DNA of 64,000 bases from Pachyseris speciosa (lineage: Eukaryota; Cnidaria; Anthozoa; Scleractinia; Pachyseridae). This document shows positions 10,440 through 24,600 of this stretch, in pieces. The translations under genes and the position numbers were made by a program. The notes below the pieces were generated by a model. That model was not told the origin of the DNA. It did no database searches and saw only the letters and a program-made list of their open reading frames with translations. Where the stretch lies: assembly GCA_016490735.1 (NCBI GenBank), contig JAEMWC010000754.1:327501-391500 (forward strand), read 5' to 3'. Position 1 is the stretch's first letter, and every line of letters begins with the position of its first letter.

Positions 10440-11365
10440 ATGCGTGTTGTCACGTATCGGAAAACGTCGATTCACCTTGTGTCTTTGAAGTCTGAACAAA
10501 CAATATGTTAAAAGAAGTGTCCATACGAATCTGTGAGAAGAAAACTTTTAACATGTTCGAACTTACCTCCAGATGTTTTTAGCTAGACTGCCGTGTTTCC
10601 CCGTGTCCGCTCCATTAAGAGGTGGTACATTTTGTTTAATAACTCAAGTACGGGACATCATACACCCCTGAGACTTTGAAAGGTAGTTTATTTACTATTT
10701 TTCCACAATATCTCAATTTCTGGACTTTAGTTTTTGAATGATAAGCGATTAGTTTTACTTGCGTGATTTGAAACTGACCGCAGAAACGTTCGGCTTTCTT
10801 ATGTTTCAAATGACCCTGGATTGACGTATTTGTAAACAGTTTCACTCTGTTGATTATTTTTCTCCTCACATTTCACCGAGACCCCATTAACGTTTATGCG
10901 AAATAAAACTACATCGTTTGATAAGCGCTTTCTTTCTCAAACAAATATCCATCGAAGCGAAAACAAGTGTGCTTAGTTTTTTTGGAATCAATACACTATT
11001 TTATCATATTACATGGCGTTGACTCTCTGTGGCCAAGAGGTCATTGTTCCTGCCTCGGACTAACCCGGGTTCGATATCTATTAGTGGCATATATCGCGGG
11101 CTTTTTTTTCGTCTCTCTTTTTCTTCTTCTTTTTTACAAGTGTTACAATTATTGTTCTCAATGGTTGAGCTGTAAAGCAAGTTTGTAATTTTAGGGGGAA
11201 ATATGTTGATAGGGGTCTAAAGAAATAGACTCCAACACAAGTTAAGCGTAATGCGTCCGATGTAAGAAAGACAGACTTCTCTCTATTCTTTTGCTTAGCG
11301 CTAAATTAGGGATACAATACTGTTTTTTGGAAGCCCGAGTTTAGGCTAATTGTAGCCTCTTGTTT
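10440..11365. repeat. Left arm of about 0.9-kb inverted repeat
   Basis: Runs colinear and reverse-complementary with 14524-15455. Shared landmarks, in order: CACGTATCGGAAAACGTCGA, GCCGTGTTTCCCCGTGTCCG, TGACCCTGGATTGACGTATT, AAAACAAGTGTGCTTAGTTT, AACCCGGGTTCGAT, GGGGTCTAAAGAAATAGACT and TAGGCTAATTGTAGCCTCTT. Divergence is moderate, with small indels. Confidence 0.85.
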
Positions 11366-11884
11366 AGATTTAATTTTGAAGTGGTATTTTTTATTAGTAT
11401 ATGGCGGCGCGCACTGGTAAAATAAAATGTTTTGCCGTGTTTCATGGGGGAGGAAGTTGGACTGAAGGGCTGATAAACTTGAGCCAAGTTAAGTAAGACC
11501 ATGATGAATAAATAAAAGCGACCAAATCCACCTGCCGTTTCTAGCTGATTAAAAATGTTTCTGAGCTGTGTGTGAAATTACCTTCAATTGGGTATTTTGT
11601 CGGCTTTGAATAGCTCAGTGGACTCCCAGGACTGGCTTTGACTTCTTCAATTAAAGCCCGAGCCTGGCTGTGAGACGTCTAGCGGTTGGAGTAAAAACTG
11701 GCCATCAAGTATGAAAAAATCAATAGGCGGCTAACAGATTGTCTGCAGCTGCAACTGTTAAGCTGACTTGCACGACATAAACAGCGCATTTCAAGGAAGA
11801 CTTGTCAAAACACGCAACACAAGCTTTTTGAAGTCTAAGCGAATTGTAGTGGATTTATGAACTGACGGTCATTGCTGTTTTTTA

Positions 11885-12919
11885 ATGGCTAGTTCAGCTA
11901 ATAAGACCACGAACTGGAGCATCTACTCGTCGCATTACAACCCGGTAATATCTTCAGCCACTAAACAAGTCACCAATTCTGATCCGCACGACGCGGATCT
12001 TACAACTTCCAGAAGGCGGAATAATTCTGAGTATCTACCTTACTGGCGACAACGGTCCGTATTTCCCTATGGGATCGTCAGTGATTGCGACTTAAAAGAT
12101 GCGCGTGTCAACACAGAAACTAGCGACAAAGTCCACCAGGAAAAACTCCCTTCCATGACGACAAGGTGGAGCAGCTTTCCTTGTTTGGGTCAGCCCTCAA
12201 GTGCTGCTAGATGGGGAACAACGATTTTGCAGGCAACAGCACGAAGCCAAGGTTGGGAAAATGGCGACTCAACCGTAGTAGTGGAATGTCGGTCTCGGAA
12301 TTTTCTAAGACGAATGCATAGCTGTCCCAGCACACTGGTGAACGATTCTCTACGCGTTGAAGTTCCTAAGTTGTCTTCTATCATGGTGAAGGCTCAGTCA
12401 GTTTCTCTTGTCAGTCGGCCATTACAGCTCTCAACGCCTACGAAGTTCAAAACCTGCGCAACTTCCACGACAAGAAATACCTTGACACGCACACCGCGTT
12501 CAGCCAGCGTGAACTCGATTGAACGGCAAAAGAAACCCACCCACAGTGAGCCACATGACAGGGAAAAGAGACTTGCTAAGACTGTTTCGGAAATAAAAAT
12601 AGAGGATGGAGTTATGTTCATTGAAAACGGGAAAGCTGTAGATCTTAGGAAAGACAAACTGGACAATAGAAAACATAAAAGTAAAACCGCCGAAGCGAGC
12701 AAGAGCAAGAGTTATCGTGAATTTCAAGACGCCATGCAAAAATTTGAAGATGCTCAGCTTAATTTGGAAGGAGAAGTTAACGCAAAGGCGAAAACTTTTG
12801 AGAGGAGAGATAAAGAGCAGGAATTTTTTAACGAACATGTACAGACCCAGTTCTTGGATTTGTTCTCGACTGTACAAGACAAACGAAAGATAAAAAAGGG
12901 TAAAAAGTACCGTTGGTAA
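11885..12919 (+). CDS. Unknown intronless 344-residue basic protein
   Basis: An uninterrupted ATG-to-TAA ORF of 344 codons, far longer than chance ORFs in this AT-rich DNA. I do not recognise the family. The N-terminal half is Ser/Thr/Arg-rich and looks disordered, with a W-rich patch near residues 50-125 (YLPYWRQRSVFPYG, then TRWSSFPCLGQ and ARWGTTI). Residues about 180-260 are rich in Ser, Thr, Arg and Lys. The last 90 residues are charged and probably helical or coiled coil (REFQDAMQKFEDAQLNLEGE), ending in a basic tail KKGKKYRW. No signal peptide or membrane segment is visible. The nearest in-frame ATG, after a T-run, is taken as the start. It lies between long inverted repeats (10440-11365 and 14524-15455) in a repeat-rich interval. 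It could be a lineage-specific gene, a retrocopy, or cargo of a foldback element; no transposase motif was seen. Confidence 0.6.
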   Translation: MASSANKTTNWSIYSSHYNPVISSATKQVTNSDPHDADLTTSRRRNNSEYLPYWRQRSVFPYGIVSDCDLKDARVNTETSDKVHQEKLPSMTTRWSSFPCLGQPSSAARWGTTILQATARSQGWENGDSTVVVECRSRNFLRRMHSCPSTLVNDSLRVEVPKLSSIMVKAQSVSLVSRPLQLSTPTKFKTCATSTTRNTLTRTPRSASVNSIERQKKPTHSEPHDREKRLAKTVSEIKIEDGVMFIENGKAVDLRKDKLDNRKHKSKTAEASKSKSYREFQDAMQKFEDAQLNLEGEVNAKAKTFERRDKEQEFFNEHVQTQFLDLFSTVQDKRKIKKGKKYRW

Positions 12920-12989
12920 ATTTCCTGTTTTTTTTTTTATTTTATTTTTATTTTTGTCTAGTGAAGCTAACTTTTGAGTTCCCAAATAC

Positions 12990-13800
12990 GTTCAGTGACC
13001 TTATGGTATGCACAGGGACATTCTAGCTTTTGACGTTATGGATGAGCTCTTTAAATTTGCAGGCTACTGAAGCGAACATTGTACTTTCATTGGCACTGGA
13101 GAGGACTGTCAAGTTGATTGTAACTTTTGAGTCTGTAAGTGAAATCCTAGGGTGTGACCATTCAAGTGATCAGTACTTTACTGTGGTGCTGTTTATTATG
13201 CTATACACGGTGGCTCCGGTGGTTCTAACTTTCGAGTCTGAGGATGCAATCCTAAAGGGTGACCTTTCAAATGAAAGCTACTGAGCAGTACTTTCCTATG
13301 GTGCTGTTTATTATGAACAGTTTGAACAGTTTATTTGTTTTCAAAAGTATTACAAAAATTAGAGATAAAGAGACGTAAATTGTAAGTAAATGAATTAAAG
13401 GTATTTTCCTGCCGAGGAGGCTCATGCTGTACAAGGTGGATCTGACTTTTGAATCTGCGGATGAAATCCTAAAGTGTGACCATTCAAACGAAAGCTACTG
13501 AGCAGTACTTTCCTGTGATGCTGTTTATTATGCTGTACAAGGTGGTTCTAAGTATTGAGTCTATGGATGAAATCCTAAAGTGTGGCCATTCAAATGAAAG
13601 CTACTGAGCAGTACTTTCCTGTAGTGCTGTTTATTATGCTGTACAAAGTGGTTCTAACGTTTGAGTCTGTGGATGAAATCCTAAAGTGTGACCGAAAGCT
13701 AATGAGCAGTAGTTTCCAGTGGTGCTATTTCTTATGCTGTACAAGGTGGTTCTAACTTTTGAGTGACTATTCAAGTGAAAGCGTTAGATGTCAATACTTT
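12990..13800 (+). repeat. Satellite of about 105-bp units
   Basis: Units read GATGAAATCCTAAAGTGTGA, ATTCAAATGAAAGCTACTGA, GCAGTACTTTCCTGTGGTGC, then TGTACAAGGTGGTTCTAAC. About six units, spaced 103-107 bp. Lies 3' of the unknown 344-residue gene. The same unit recurs at 22040-22540 (minus) and 51080-51420 (plus). Confidence 0.85.
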
Positions 13801-14149
13801 CCAGTGAAACTGTGGGTTTCACTAATCACGCTTTTCAAAAGTTTCATTTTGTAGGTTTACTCTTAGAACTTTTAAAGAAGCTCAAACCTTAACAACCAAC
13901 AATAACTGAAATTTGCTAAAACTCCAGCCACACCTTTGAGACTTCAGACATTTGTTTGCTTTATTGACCGCGCACGCATACCAATTGCGTAAGTCGGTTA
14001 CCACATATAGGTTTTGCAGATATATTTTTCATGTCTCTAATCCACGGAATTTGCTTGTATTTCAAATTATATTTCTGTCATAGACCTCATAAATTTTCTA
14101 AGCGATTATATACTAGTTGTACAATGCTTTCGTGTTGTATACCATGGAA

Positions 14150-14260
14150 TATTCTGCGAGTCATTTGTATTTCCCTGGTAGACACAAGCTATTTAGTGGA
14201 GGGTGTATACAAAGGGTATATACCAAGAGAATACAAATGACTCGTGGAATATTCCATTGT
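14150..14260. repeat. Small foldback
   Basis: CATGGAATATTCTGCGAGTC near 14152 and its near complement GACTCGTGGAATATTCCA near 14238 form a hairpin, with TGTATACAAAGGGTATATAC in the loop. No gene between 13800 and 14523. Confidence 0.6.
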
Positions 14261-14523
14261 ATACTATGCACAGAAAGTTTTTATAACTATCTTATACCAT
14301 CACACGCAAAAAAAAACGAAGAAGGAGAAGGAAAAAAATTAGCAGGCCCTGCAATCAAGGCGACATAAACCCAGAGAAAGATGGAAAGGTTGCGTGGAAT
14401 ACCGACGAATATACAACGGCGTTCCTTCATCCTGATTGGCTGTATTATAAATGGCGTGGTATAAATATAGATGTTTAAGAGGGTCATGTTTGTGTGACCT
14501 TGTAACAGTGAGTTTGCATTTTC

Positions 14524-15455
14524 CAAACAAGAGGCTACAATTAGCCTAAACCCGGGCTTGCAAAAAACAGTATTGTATCCCTAACTTAGTGCTAAACAAA
14601 AGAATAGAGGGAAGTCTGTCTTTCTTACATCGGACGCATTGTGTTTAGCTTGTGTTGGAGTCTATTTCTTTAGACCCCTATCAACATATATTCCTCTAAA
14701 ATACAGCTCAACCATTGAGAACAATAATTATAACACTTGTAAAAAATATTTCTAAAAGAACAAGAAAAAGAGAAACAGAAAAAATAAAGCCCGTGATATA
14801 TACCACTAACATACATCGAACCCGGGTTAGCTGCGTCACAGGCAGGAACAATGACCTTTAGGCCACAGAGGTTTATCATTGTGCAAGGTGATAAAAATAG
14901 TGTATTGATTCCAAAAAAAAACTAAGCACACTTGTTTTCGCTTCGATGGATAATTGTTTGAGAAAGGAAACTCTTATCGAACGATGTAGGATTTTTTCGC
15001 ATAAATGTGAATGGAGTCTCGGTGAAATGTGAGTAGAAAATTAATTAGCAGAGTGAAACTGTTTACAAATACGTCAATCCAGGGTCATTTGAAACACAAG
15101 AAAGGAACGTTTCTGGACAGTTTCAAGTGACGCTAGTACATTTGTAAAAACTAATCGCTTATCATTCAAAAATTAAAGTCCAGAAATTAAAATAGTAAAT
15201 TTACTACCTGTCAAAGTCTCAGGGGTGTGTGATATCCCGTACTTGAGGTATTCAACAAAATGTACATCTCAATGGAGCGGATACGGGGAACACGGCAGTC
15301 CATCTGGAGTTAAATTTTGGTCATGTTAAAAGCTTTCTTCTCGCTGTTGAACTTGCAAACATTCGTATAGACACTTCTCTTAACATATTAGTTGTTCAGA
15401 CAGTTCAAAGACACAAGGTGAATCGACGTTTTCCGATACGTGACAACAAGTATCA
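14524..15455. repeat. Right arm of about 0.9-kb inverted repeat
   Basis: Reverse complement of 10440-11365. The inner edge AAACAAGAGGCTACAATTAG mirrors the left arm's inner edge at about 11365, so 11366-14523, including the 344-residue ORF, is the loop. Confidence 0.85.
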
Positions 15456-15518
15456 TTCTTGCTGTTGATATGAGATTTATACTTCCGAATCACTCGGCCG
15501 TGAAAGGTCAAACTCCCT

Positions 15519-15642
15519 TTGTCTGTAGTCTCTAATTTTTGGCGCTCTCCTCGCGTCGCGTCTCCTCGCAACTTCGCGCGCGCACGTGTCTTTCGCCCGC
15601 CCGACAATCCATCGCCAAAATTAGAGACTACTCGCAGTCTAC
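15519..15642. repeat. GC-rich foldback MITE, complete copy
   Basis: Inverted ends GTAGTCTCTAATTTTTGGCG and CGCCAAAATTAGAGACTACT enclose a CGCG-rich centre with recognisable AACTTCGCGCGCGCACG. The partner copy is at 2822-2924. It has inserted into a further partial copy of the inverted-repeat element that continues to about 15880. Confidence 0.8.
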
Positions 15643-15889
15643 TGAAGCACACACGAGGAAACACGGCAGTCCATCTGGAGTTAAGTTTACTTATGTTAAA
15701 AGCTTTCTTCTCGCCGTTGAACTTGCAATCATTCGCATAGACACTTCTCTTAACATATTGTTTGTTCCGACTTCAAAAGCCACAAGATGAATCGACATTT
15801 TCCGATACGTGACCACACGCATCACTGTTGTTAAAAATAGTTAGCGCTTGCGCAGAAACGCCGGAAGTGCCCTTTGTGGATGATACTCG

Positions 15890-17475
15890 ACGACGAAAAA
15901 GAAGAACCGTCGGCGCAGCCCGGGTAATAAGTCTATTTTTAACGCATCAATACATGGAAGAGAAAATGAGGGGAAATCCATGGGGTCTCTAGGTACTAAT
16001 AGAGATTCTGTACGTGTGTAAATACAGTCTAGTTATCAATTATTTACGAATAGTTAACACGGCATATGCCAATGGCAACTGACTGTCGTTTCTATGAAAT
16101 GTCTGTTGAGCTGGGCTTTTTTACTTCAGAAATTCGTTTTATTTATGATAAAAAACTCTAGTTTTTCTTTGACGGCATGTCACTTCGACTTTCGTCCCTT
16201 CCGAAATTTATTTCCTTTGATGTTCAGAGAAGAGATCATCGTCGTTTTAAGTTAAAAATAAAATTCAAAGAACAAGTTTTTTTGTCTTAAATTTTCAGCT
16301 TAGGAATCTGAATTTGAGTCTATTTGCTTAAGCAAATATGCCTTTTAAAAGCCATGAAACTGTGCAGGTGTCTGCTTTGCAAAATGTTTAGCTCTATTTT
16401 AATATCTTACTATTCTTAGTGCCGAGGGCTACAGCTTGCTTGTTAGCTTTTAGCTCTCAAGTTCAAACCCTCGTTAAGTAAAGACTTATTTATGTAATGA
16501 TATTGCGTGACAACAGTCGAACTATATAGATATACGAACATTGTATTGTCTGACAACTGCTTTGTAATAAGAACGTTCTGGAAGCTTCCGTTTCACCTTG
16601 GTCATTTTAGCCGTAACACTTGGTAAGCCAAAAAAGCCACAAGTATATAACAGTGGAAACCTAGACGTCCATTCTGAAGTCCATTTTGATTAGAGCATAG
16701 TAAGTACAGAATGTTTGGCTAATGGTGGAGATTGATTACAATTTCAAAAACGTCGAACTCTTTAATAAACCCTCTCTTTGTGTTTCGTAAAATCGTTACT
16801 GACTGATTAGTTTGTTTAAAGACACTTGTATATCTTTTCTTTTGGGTTCTAAGTTTCAGTTTCAATCGTGACGAAACTCTCACCTAGGAACGATGTAAAA
16901 GGCCAAGAACCCATGAGCTCTCGCCTCTTTGCCAAACACATCCGGACATCTGAGTATTTACTTTTGCTAAAGGGGACTTGGGAAAGGGGAAAAACGCGAG
17001 AGGGAGGTAGGGAGGGGAATCTTCCCTTCTCCTCCCCCTTCGGCGCCCACCACGCAGGCTAACCGTGTCCGAGAAGTGGGGATTTTGATTTTGCACTTGA
17101 AATTTTGCCTTGGAGAGCGAAGAGTTTAGTCACTCGCGGGTTTTTGAAGGTGTATATACCTCTGAGTGTCTCTTCAGCAAAGCATAATCAAGTAATGAAA
17201 TTATTGGATGTAACTGAAAATTCCCCCTTGGGAAAGAGGATTGGACTGCTTGTTGACCCGAGGGGAATCTGAAAAAGTCAATTTTTTAGTCCGAAGATTG
17301 CAAAAATACAGGAAGTGGAGTGCAGCACGCGAACCACACGAGATCGACACGAGATAACACGAGATCCTGATCAGTAACCAGACCCAGGCCTACTCGACAA
17401 GATGGTGGAGTTCAGTACAGTGTGGCAGTGTTTCATTTTCACGCTTAATTAAAGTTTATTGTATTCGTTGGCTAA
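15890..17475. other. Intergenic DNA before RBBP9
   Basis: AT-rich sequence without repeats that I can pair elsewhere in the window. The stretch just before 17476 should contain the RBBP9 promoter and 5' UTR; no TATA box stands out. Confidence 0.4.
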
Positions 17476-20379
<2,904 letters not shown>

Positions 20380-20899
20380 GATGAATTATAATTATTGAAT
20401 TATTAATAAATTATTGTTCTTAATTTGCATTTAGGTACAACTGATGGAAAACTTGGCTGCCTTTCCATGACATACAGTCATCAATATCACTAACATTAAT
20501 CTAATGTTAACCTTGATTTATAATATAGCTCGCAGATCTTTTCATTGAAAGCGAGCATGCCTTATGAGAGTACAAAGCACGCAGATGACGCCATTTGTCT
20601 GCACGTGCAGTTTCAAAAGCATTACAAATCTAACATTTTTCACAATTCAAAACATCAACTTCTCGATTAAAATATTAGTCATACCATAGAACTGACGAGA
20701 CGAATTCCAAGTGCTACTTCTTTTAACTCAGCAGTTTTAGCCTCCCGTTCAAACAATTTTTACAACAAGACAGTGTTGATGCAACATGTACGATCACTGA
20801 TGCCATTCCATGCGCGCAACATGAGAATAAAATTTGCTCAGTTTTCTAAACAAATTGAAATGAATTTAGCTTCAAATGTTGGAAAAACTATATTATAAA

Positions 20900-21093
20900 A
20901 CAAATAAAAAGCCTTAACAGTGCTTTGTTCTGTTATAAGGCACACAAGGAAGTGACAAGAGCACTCAAGACGTAGTTAAAAGCACTCCCCTGCGACTCGT
21001 GCTTCTTCCTACTTCTTTCGTGCTCTCATCACTTCCTTGCGTGCCTTACAACAGAACAAAGCACGGTTAAGGCTTTTTTATTTGTTAAATAAT
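20900..21093. repeat. Foldback MITE downstream of RBBP9
   Basis: Arms AACAAATAAAAAGCCTTAAC and GTTAAGGCTTTTTTATTTGT extend about 70 bp (GTGCTTTGTTCTGTTATAAG in one arm, CTTACAACAGAACAAAGCAC in the other). It lies between the 3' ends of RBBP9 and the OB-fold gene. Confidence 0.8.
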
Positions 21094-21424
21094 CCTAACC
21101 TTAACCCAACCAAAGGGGTACATGTAATTCTGGCCTTTGTCATAACTGTAAACCCAACCTTAACATGTAAATGTAGTGATTGCATGATGGTTTAACACCA
21201 GAAGTGATGATTAAATCAGGTGTAGGACTTTAGTTCCATGGGTTCTTTTTTAATAAAACTGAAAAATATGTAGTTATTGGGACTTTCTTGTGATGCTAAA
21301 ATTAATTATTCCTGATTTGCTTATTCATATTTAGCATCAGACTACATTAATGGCAAAGATTTGCTTGTGCACAAACAAGAAAAAACTAATGTTTTGGTGT
21401 CATTGTGATGCCACTGTAACAGTA

Positions 21425-21565
21425 ACTATTAAAGTAACAAATTAACTGTGCAAGTATAAAAGTAAAATGTGAAAATAATACAATACTGGTTATTATTTGC
21501 ATTCCTCGTTACACAAATTTAGCAGATGCTTTTTATACTTGCACAGTTAATTTGTTACTGAACAA
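21425..21565. repeat. Foldback, AGTAACAAATTAACTGTGCA arms
   Basis: AGTAACAAATTAACTGTGCA near 21435 pairs with TGCACAGTTAATTTGTTACT near 21540. It ends about 115 bp before the stop of the OB-fold gene, so it may lie in or near its 3' UTR. Confidence 0.7.
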
Positions 21566-21682
21566 TTACCTTGACAATGACATCATGATGACAATGAAAG
21601 GTTGGTTTCTTTGTTTGTGCATTAATGGTAACAGGATTTTTTTTGGTACAATTAACTTTCAATTCAATACATTATGGTACTT

Positions 21683-24600
21683 TCAACTTGTGAAACAAAT
21701 AGCATCAATCTGATGTCTTCCTCTAAAAGTTGAAATACCAAACAAGCATTCTTGTGCCAATACAGACTCTAGCACCTGCTCCTTCATTGCTTTGACATGT
21801 TCAGCAAACTGTGAAGCTGTCATCTGTAGAAGCTGCTCTGCTGTCTGATCTGTCAAACATGCTGTAATGCTGCTATTAGAGTCATGTAGCTCAAGACTCA
21901 GGTTGTACTGCCATCTCCAGTGTGCTGAGGGGGACTTCTGGAGGAATAGAACAAATGGGTTAAAATCTAAAAGAAATCTGAAAGTTCATTTTGTCAATTT
22001 TCAAAACAGAAACAGGTTCTCAACCAAACACTGCATGATCTGAATGGTCACATTTTAGGATTCTAATCACAAGCTCAGAAGTTAGAACCAACTTGTACAG
22101 GATGTCAAACAGTGTCATCAAAGTATTGCTCAGTAACTTTCATTTCAAGATTTCATCTACAGACTCAATGTTAGAACCACCTTGTACAGCATAATTATTA
22201 AATAGCATCACAGGAAAGTACTGCTCAGTAGCTTTCATTTGAATGGTCACACTTTAGGATTTCATCCACAGACTCAAAAGTTAGAACCACCTTGTACAGC
22301 ATATTAAACAGCACCACAGGAACGTCCTGCTCAGCAGCTTTCATTTGAATGGTCACACTTTAGGATTTCATTGTTGGAACCACCTTGTACAGCTAGCATA
22401 AGAAACATTTCCTGTGGTGCTGATTAACAGCTTCCAGTTAAATGACTGGTCATGCTTTAGAACACTGTCAGCTGTAGAGCAGAGTAGCTTTCATTTTAAT
22501 GATTAAGGATTTCATTTCAGACTCAAAAGTTTCCGTGAAACTCAGAAAAACTGATACATGATAGCTAAACCGCAACCTGTAACCTTGATCACTTTATTTG
22601 TGGTTAGTCGTTTCTTCTTGCAGTTTCATCATGCATCTCATTGGTTGAAGAACAGTAAATATTCCAGAAATAATTCTTAGTGTTCACAGTCAAACTAAGT
22701 TGTACAGCTTTTTTATCCTAGTGAATCCCCAGGTGTTGTGTCTGTGGAAACCCTATATGAATTTGCTCAAAAGTCCAGCACATTCTGTTGCTGTTGACTT
22801 GAGAAAAGCAGGTGGAGAATAGTGGGTGCATTAGTGCATTATTTTGTCGTAAGACGAAAAATTATTGACAGCAAGGATTCTTTATTGCACAAATGCCGGG
22901 GACTGAGCTGTTCACAGGTGGCAAAAATTGCGGTCACTGGCCAAAAAGGAAAACACTGACATTTGACTGGAATTTTAGGATTAAAACTGAAAATGGACTT
23001 AAATGCTCACCAGTTGACCAGGTTTGTTCAGCATTTCATTTAAATGGGTAATGCCACATTTCTGACAGTAAAACTGTCCAGAATGGCCGTCCACCTCACC
23101 ACGGCATGAAACATGAACTCTGACTGAGTGACTGCTAATGTCACTGTTGACTTGCGTGACAACTGCTTGACACAAACAGTTATCATACTCGTTGATATCT
23201 TTGATGGGGACGGTAGATGATAGACACTTAGTGGCCAGCCAGCCAGGCATTGCACTAATATTCCAGATCCTACCACCACTGTTTGTTTCAAGGGTTAGCA
23301 AACTGGATGAAGTGGAACCTGCAATGACAATTTGAGAATTATATTACAAAACTAACTGCAGGTTGCATCACATTTCAGAAGCTGGACCTTCATTCTGATG
23401 ATTGCTATATTTTTTAAGTAAACTACAGTGAACGCCCTCATTGTGGACACCCCAGTAAGGCAGACACCTTCATCTGGCTGCATTAGATTATTGCACCATA
23501 TGTGTTCTCTGTCATGAAACTCCCTCTAAGGTGGACACCTCTCTAAGGCAGACACCTAGAGCTAGTCCTGAAAGTGTCTGCCTTTGAGGGAGTTCACTGT
23601 ATTTGACCACTAACATGCAGGGAGCAGGGTTGGTGCAGTGGTAAGAATGCTTGCCTTCCACCAATCTGTCCTGGGTTCGATTCCCGGACTTGTTGTCGTA
23701 AGTGGGCTGAGTTTCTTGGTTCTCTATGCTGCTCCGAGAGGTTTTTCTCCGGATACTCTGGACTCGGTGTCATAAGTGGGCTGAATTTGTTAGTTCTGTA
23801 CTCTGCTCTGAGAGGTTTTTCTCCGAGTACTCCGGACTTGGCATCACAAGTGGGCTAAGTTTGTTAGTTCTGTACTCTGCTCTGAGAGGTTTTTCTCTGA
23901 GTACTCCGGACTTGGCATCACAAGTGGGCTAAGTTTGTTAGTTCTCTACTCTGCTCTGAGAGGTTTTTCTCCGGGTACTCTGGACTCGGCATCACAAGTG
24001 GGCTAAGTTTGTTAGTTCTCTACTCTGCTCTGAGAGGTTTTTCTCCGGGTACTCCAGTTTTCCCCTCTCAACAAAAACCAACATTATTTTGATTTGATTT
24101 GATTCTTCTTTATTTAGAGTTGATTTGATTTAGTCTCCCCAATTAGTAGTCAGAGCATCTGTGCTTGGCTAGAATGATTTGAGACTAAAGTGATTATTAT
24201 TATAATTATTATTATAACATTTTAGTGAAACAGTGGATATAAAATGGTCCAACTAGCCTGTGTAGCAAATGGAAATGCTTTGCTATGCAGGCTATGGTCC
24301 AACAGAAGGTCATGAATTTGATTCATTTCTCCACAGTGCATTGTTTTAGCAGAGAAGAAAGTTTATTATGCCTCTCTCTCACTACATTCACATAAAGGAA
24401 AAAGTAATGGTGAACTAGTAGCTTTTCTTGATAGCTTTTTCTGAATGCAGCTAAACATTGAAAAAAAAGTCACAGGAGAGTGACAGATGTTAGCCTGAGA
24501 GCAAGCTCTCTCAGGGGGGTGGGGTGGGAAGGAAAAGGAGGAGCTACAGGGGGTACTTGGGGCAGGCACCCCCTGAGAGAGATTGCTTCCAGGCTAGAGA

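Noticed and set aside
10106..10511. Overlapping ORFs rich in Lys or Phe
   Set aside because: They cross a T-rich tract of about 60 bases after a tRNA-derived SINE head. No protein character.
12500..12985. 161-codon minus-strand ORF
   Set aside because: Antisense shadow of the 344-residue plus-strand ORF. The hydrophobic composition comes from reading Lys-rich codons backwards.
23700..24066. CRISPR-like regular repeats
   Set aside because: The 74-bp units are contiguous with no unique spacers, follow a tRNA-derived head, and lie in an animal genome.
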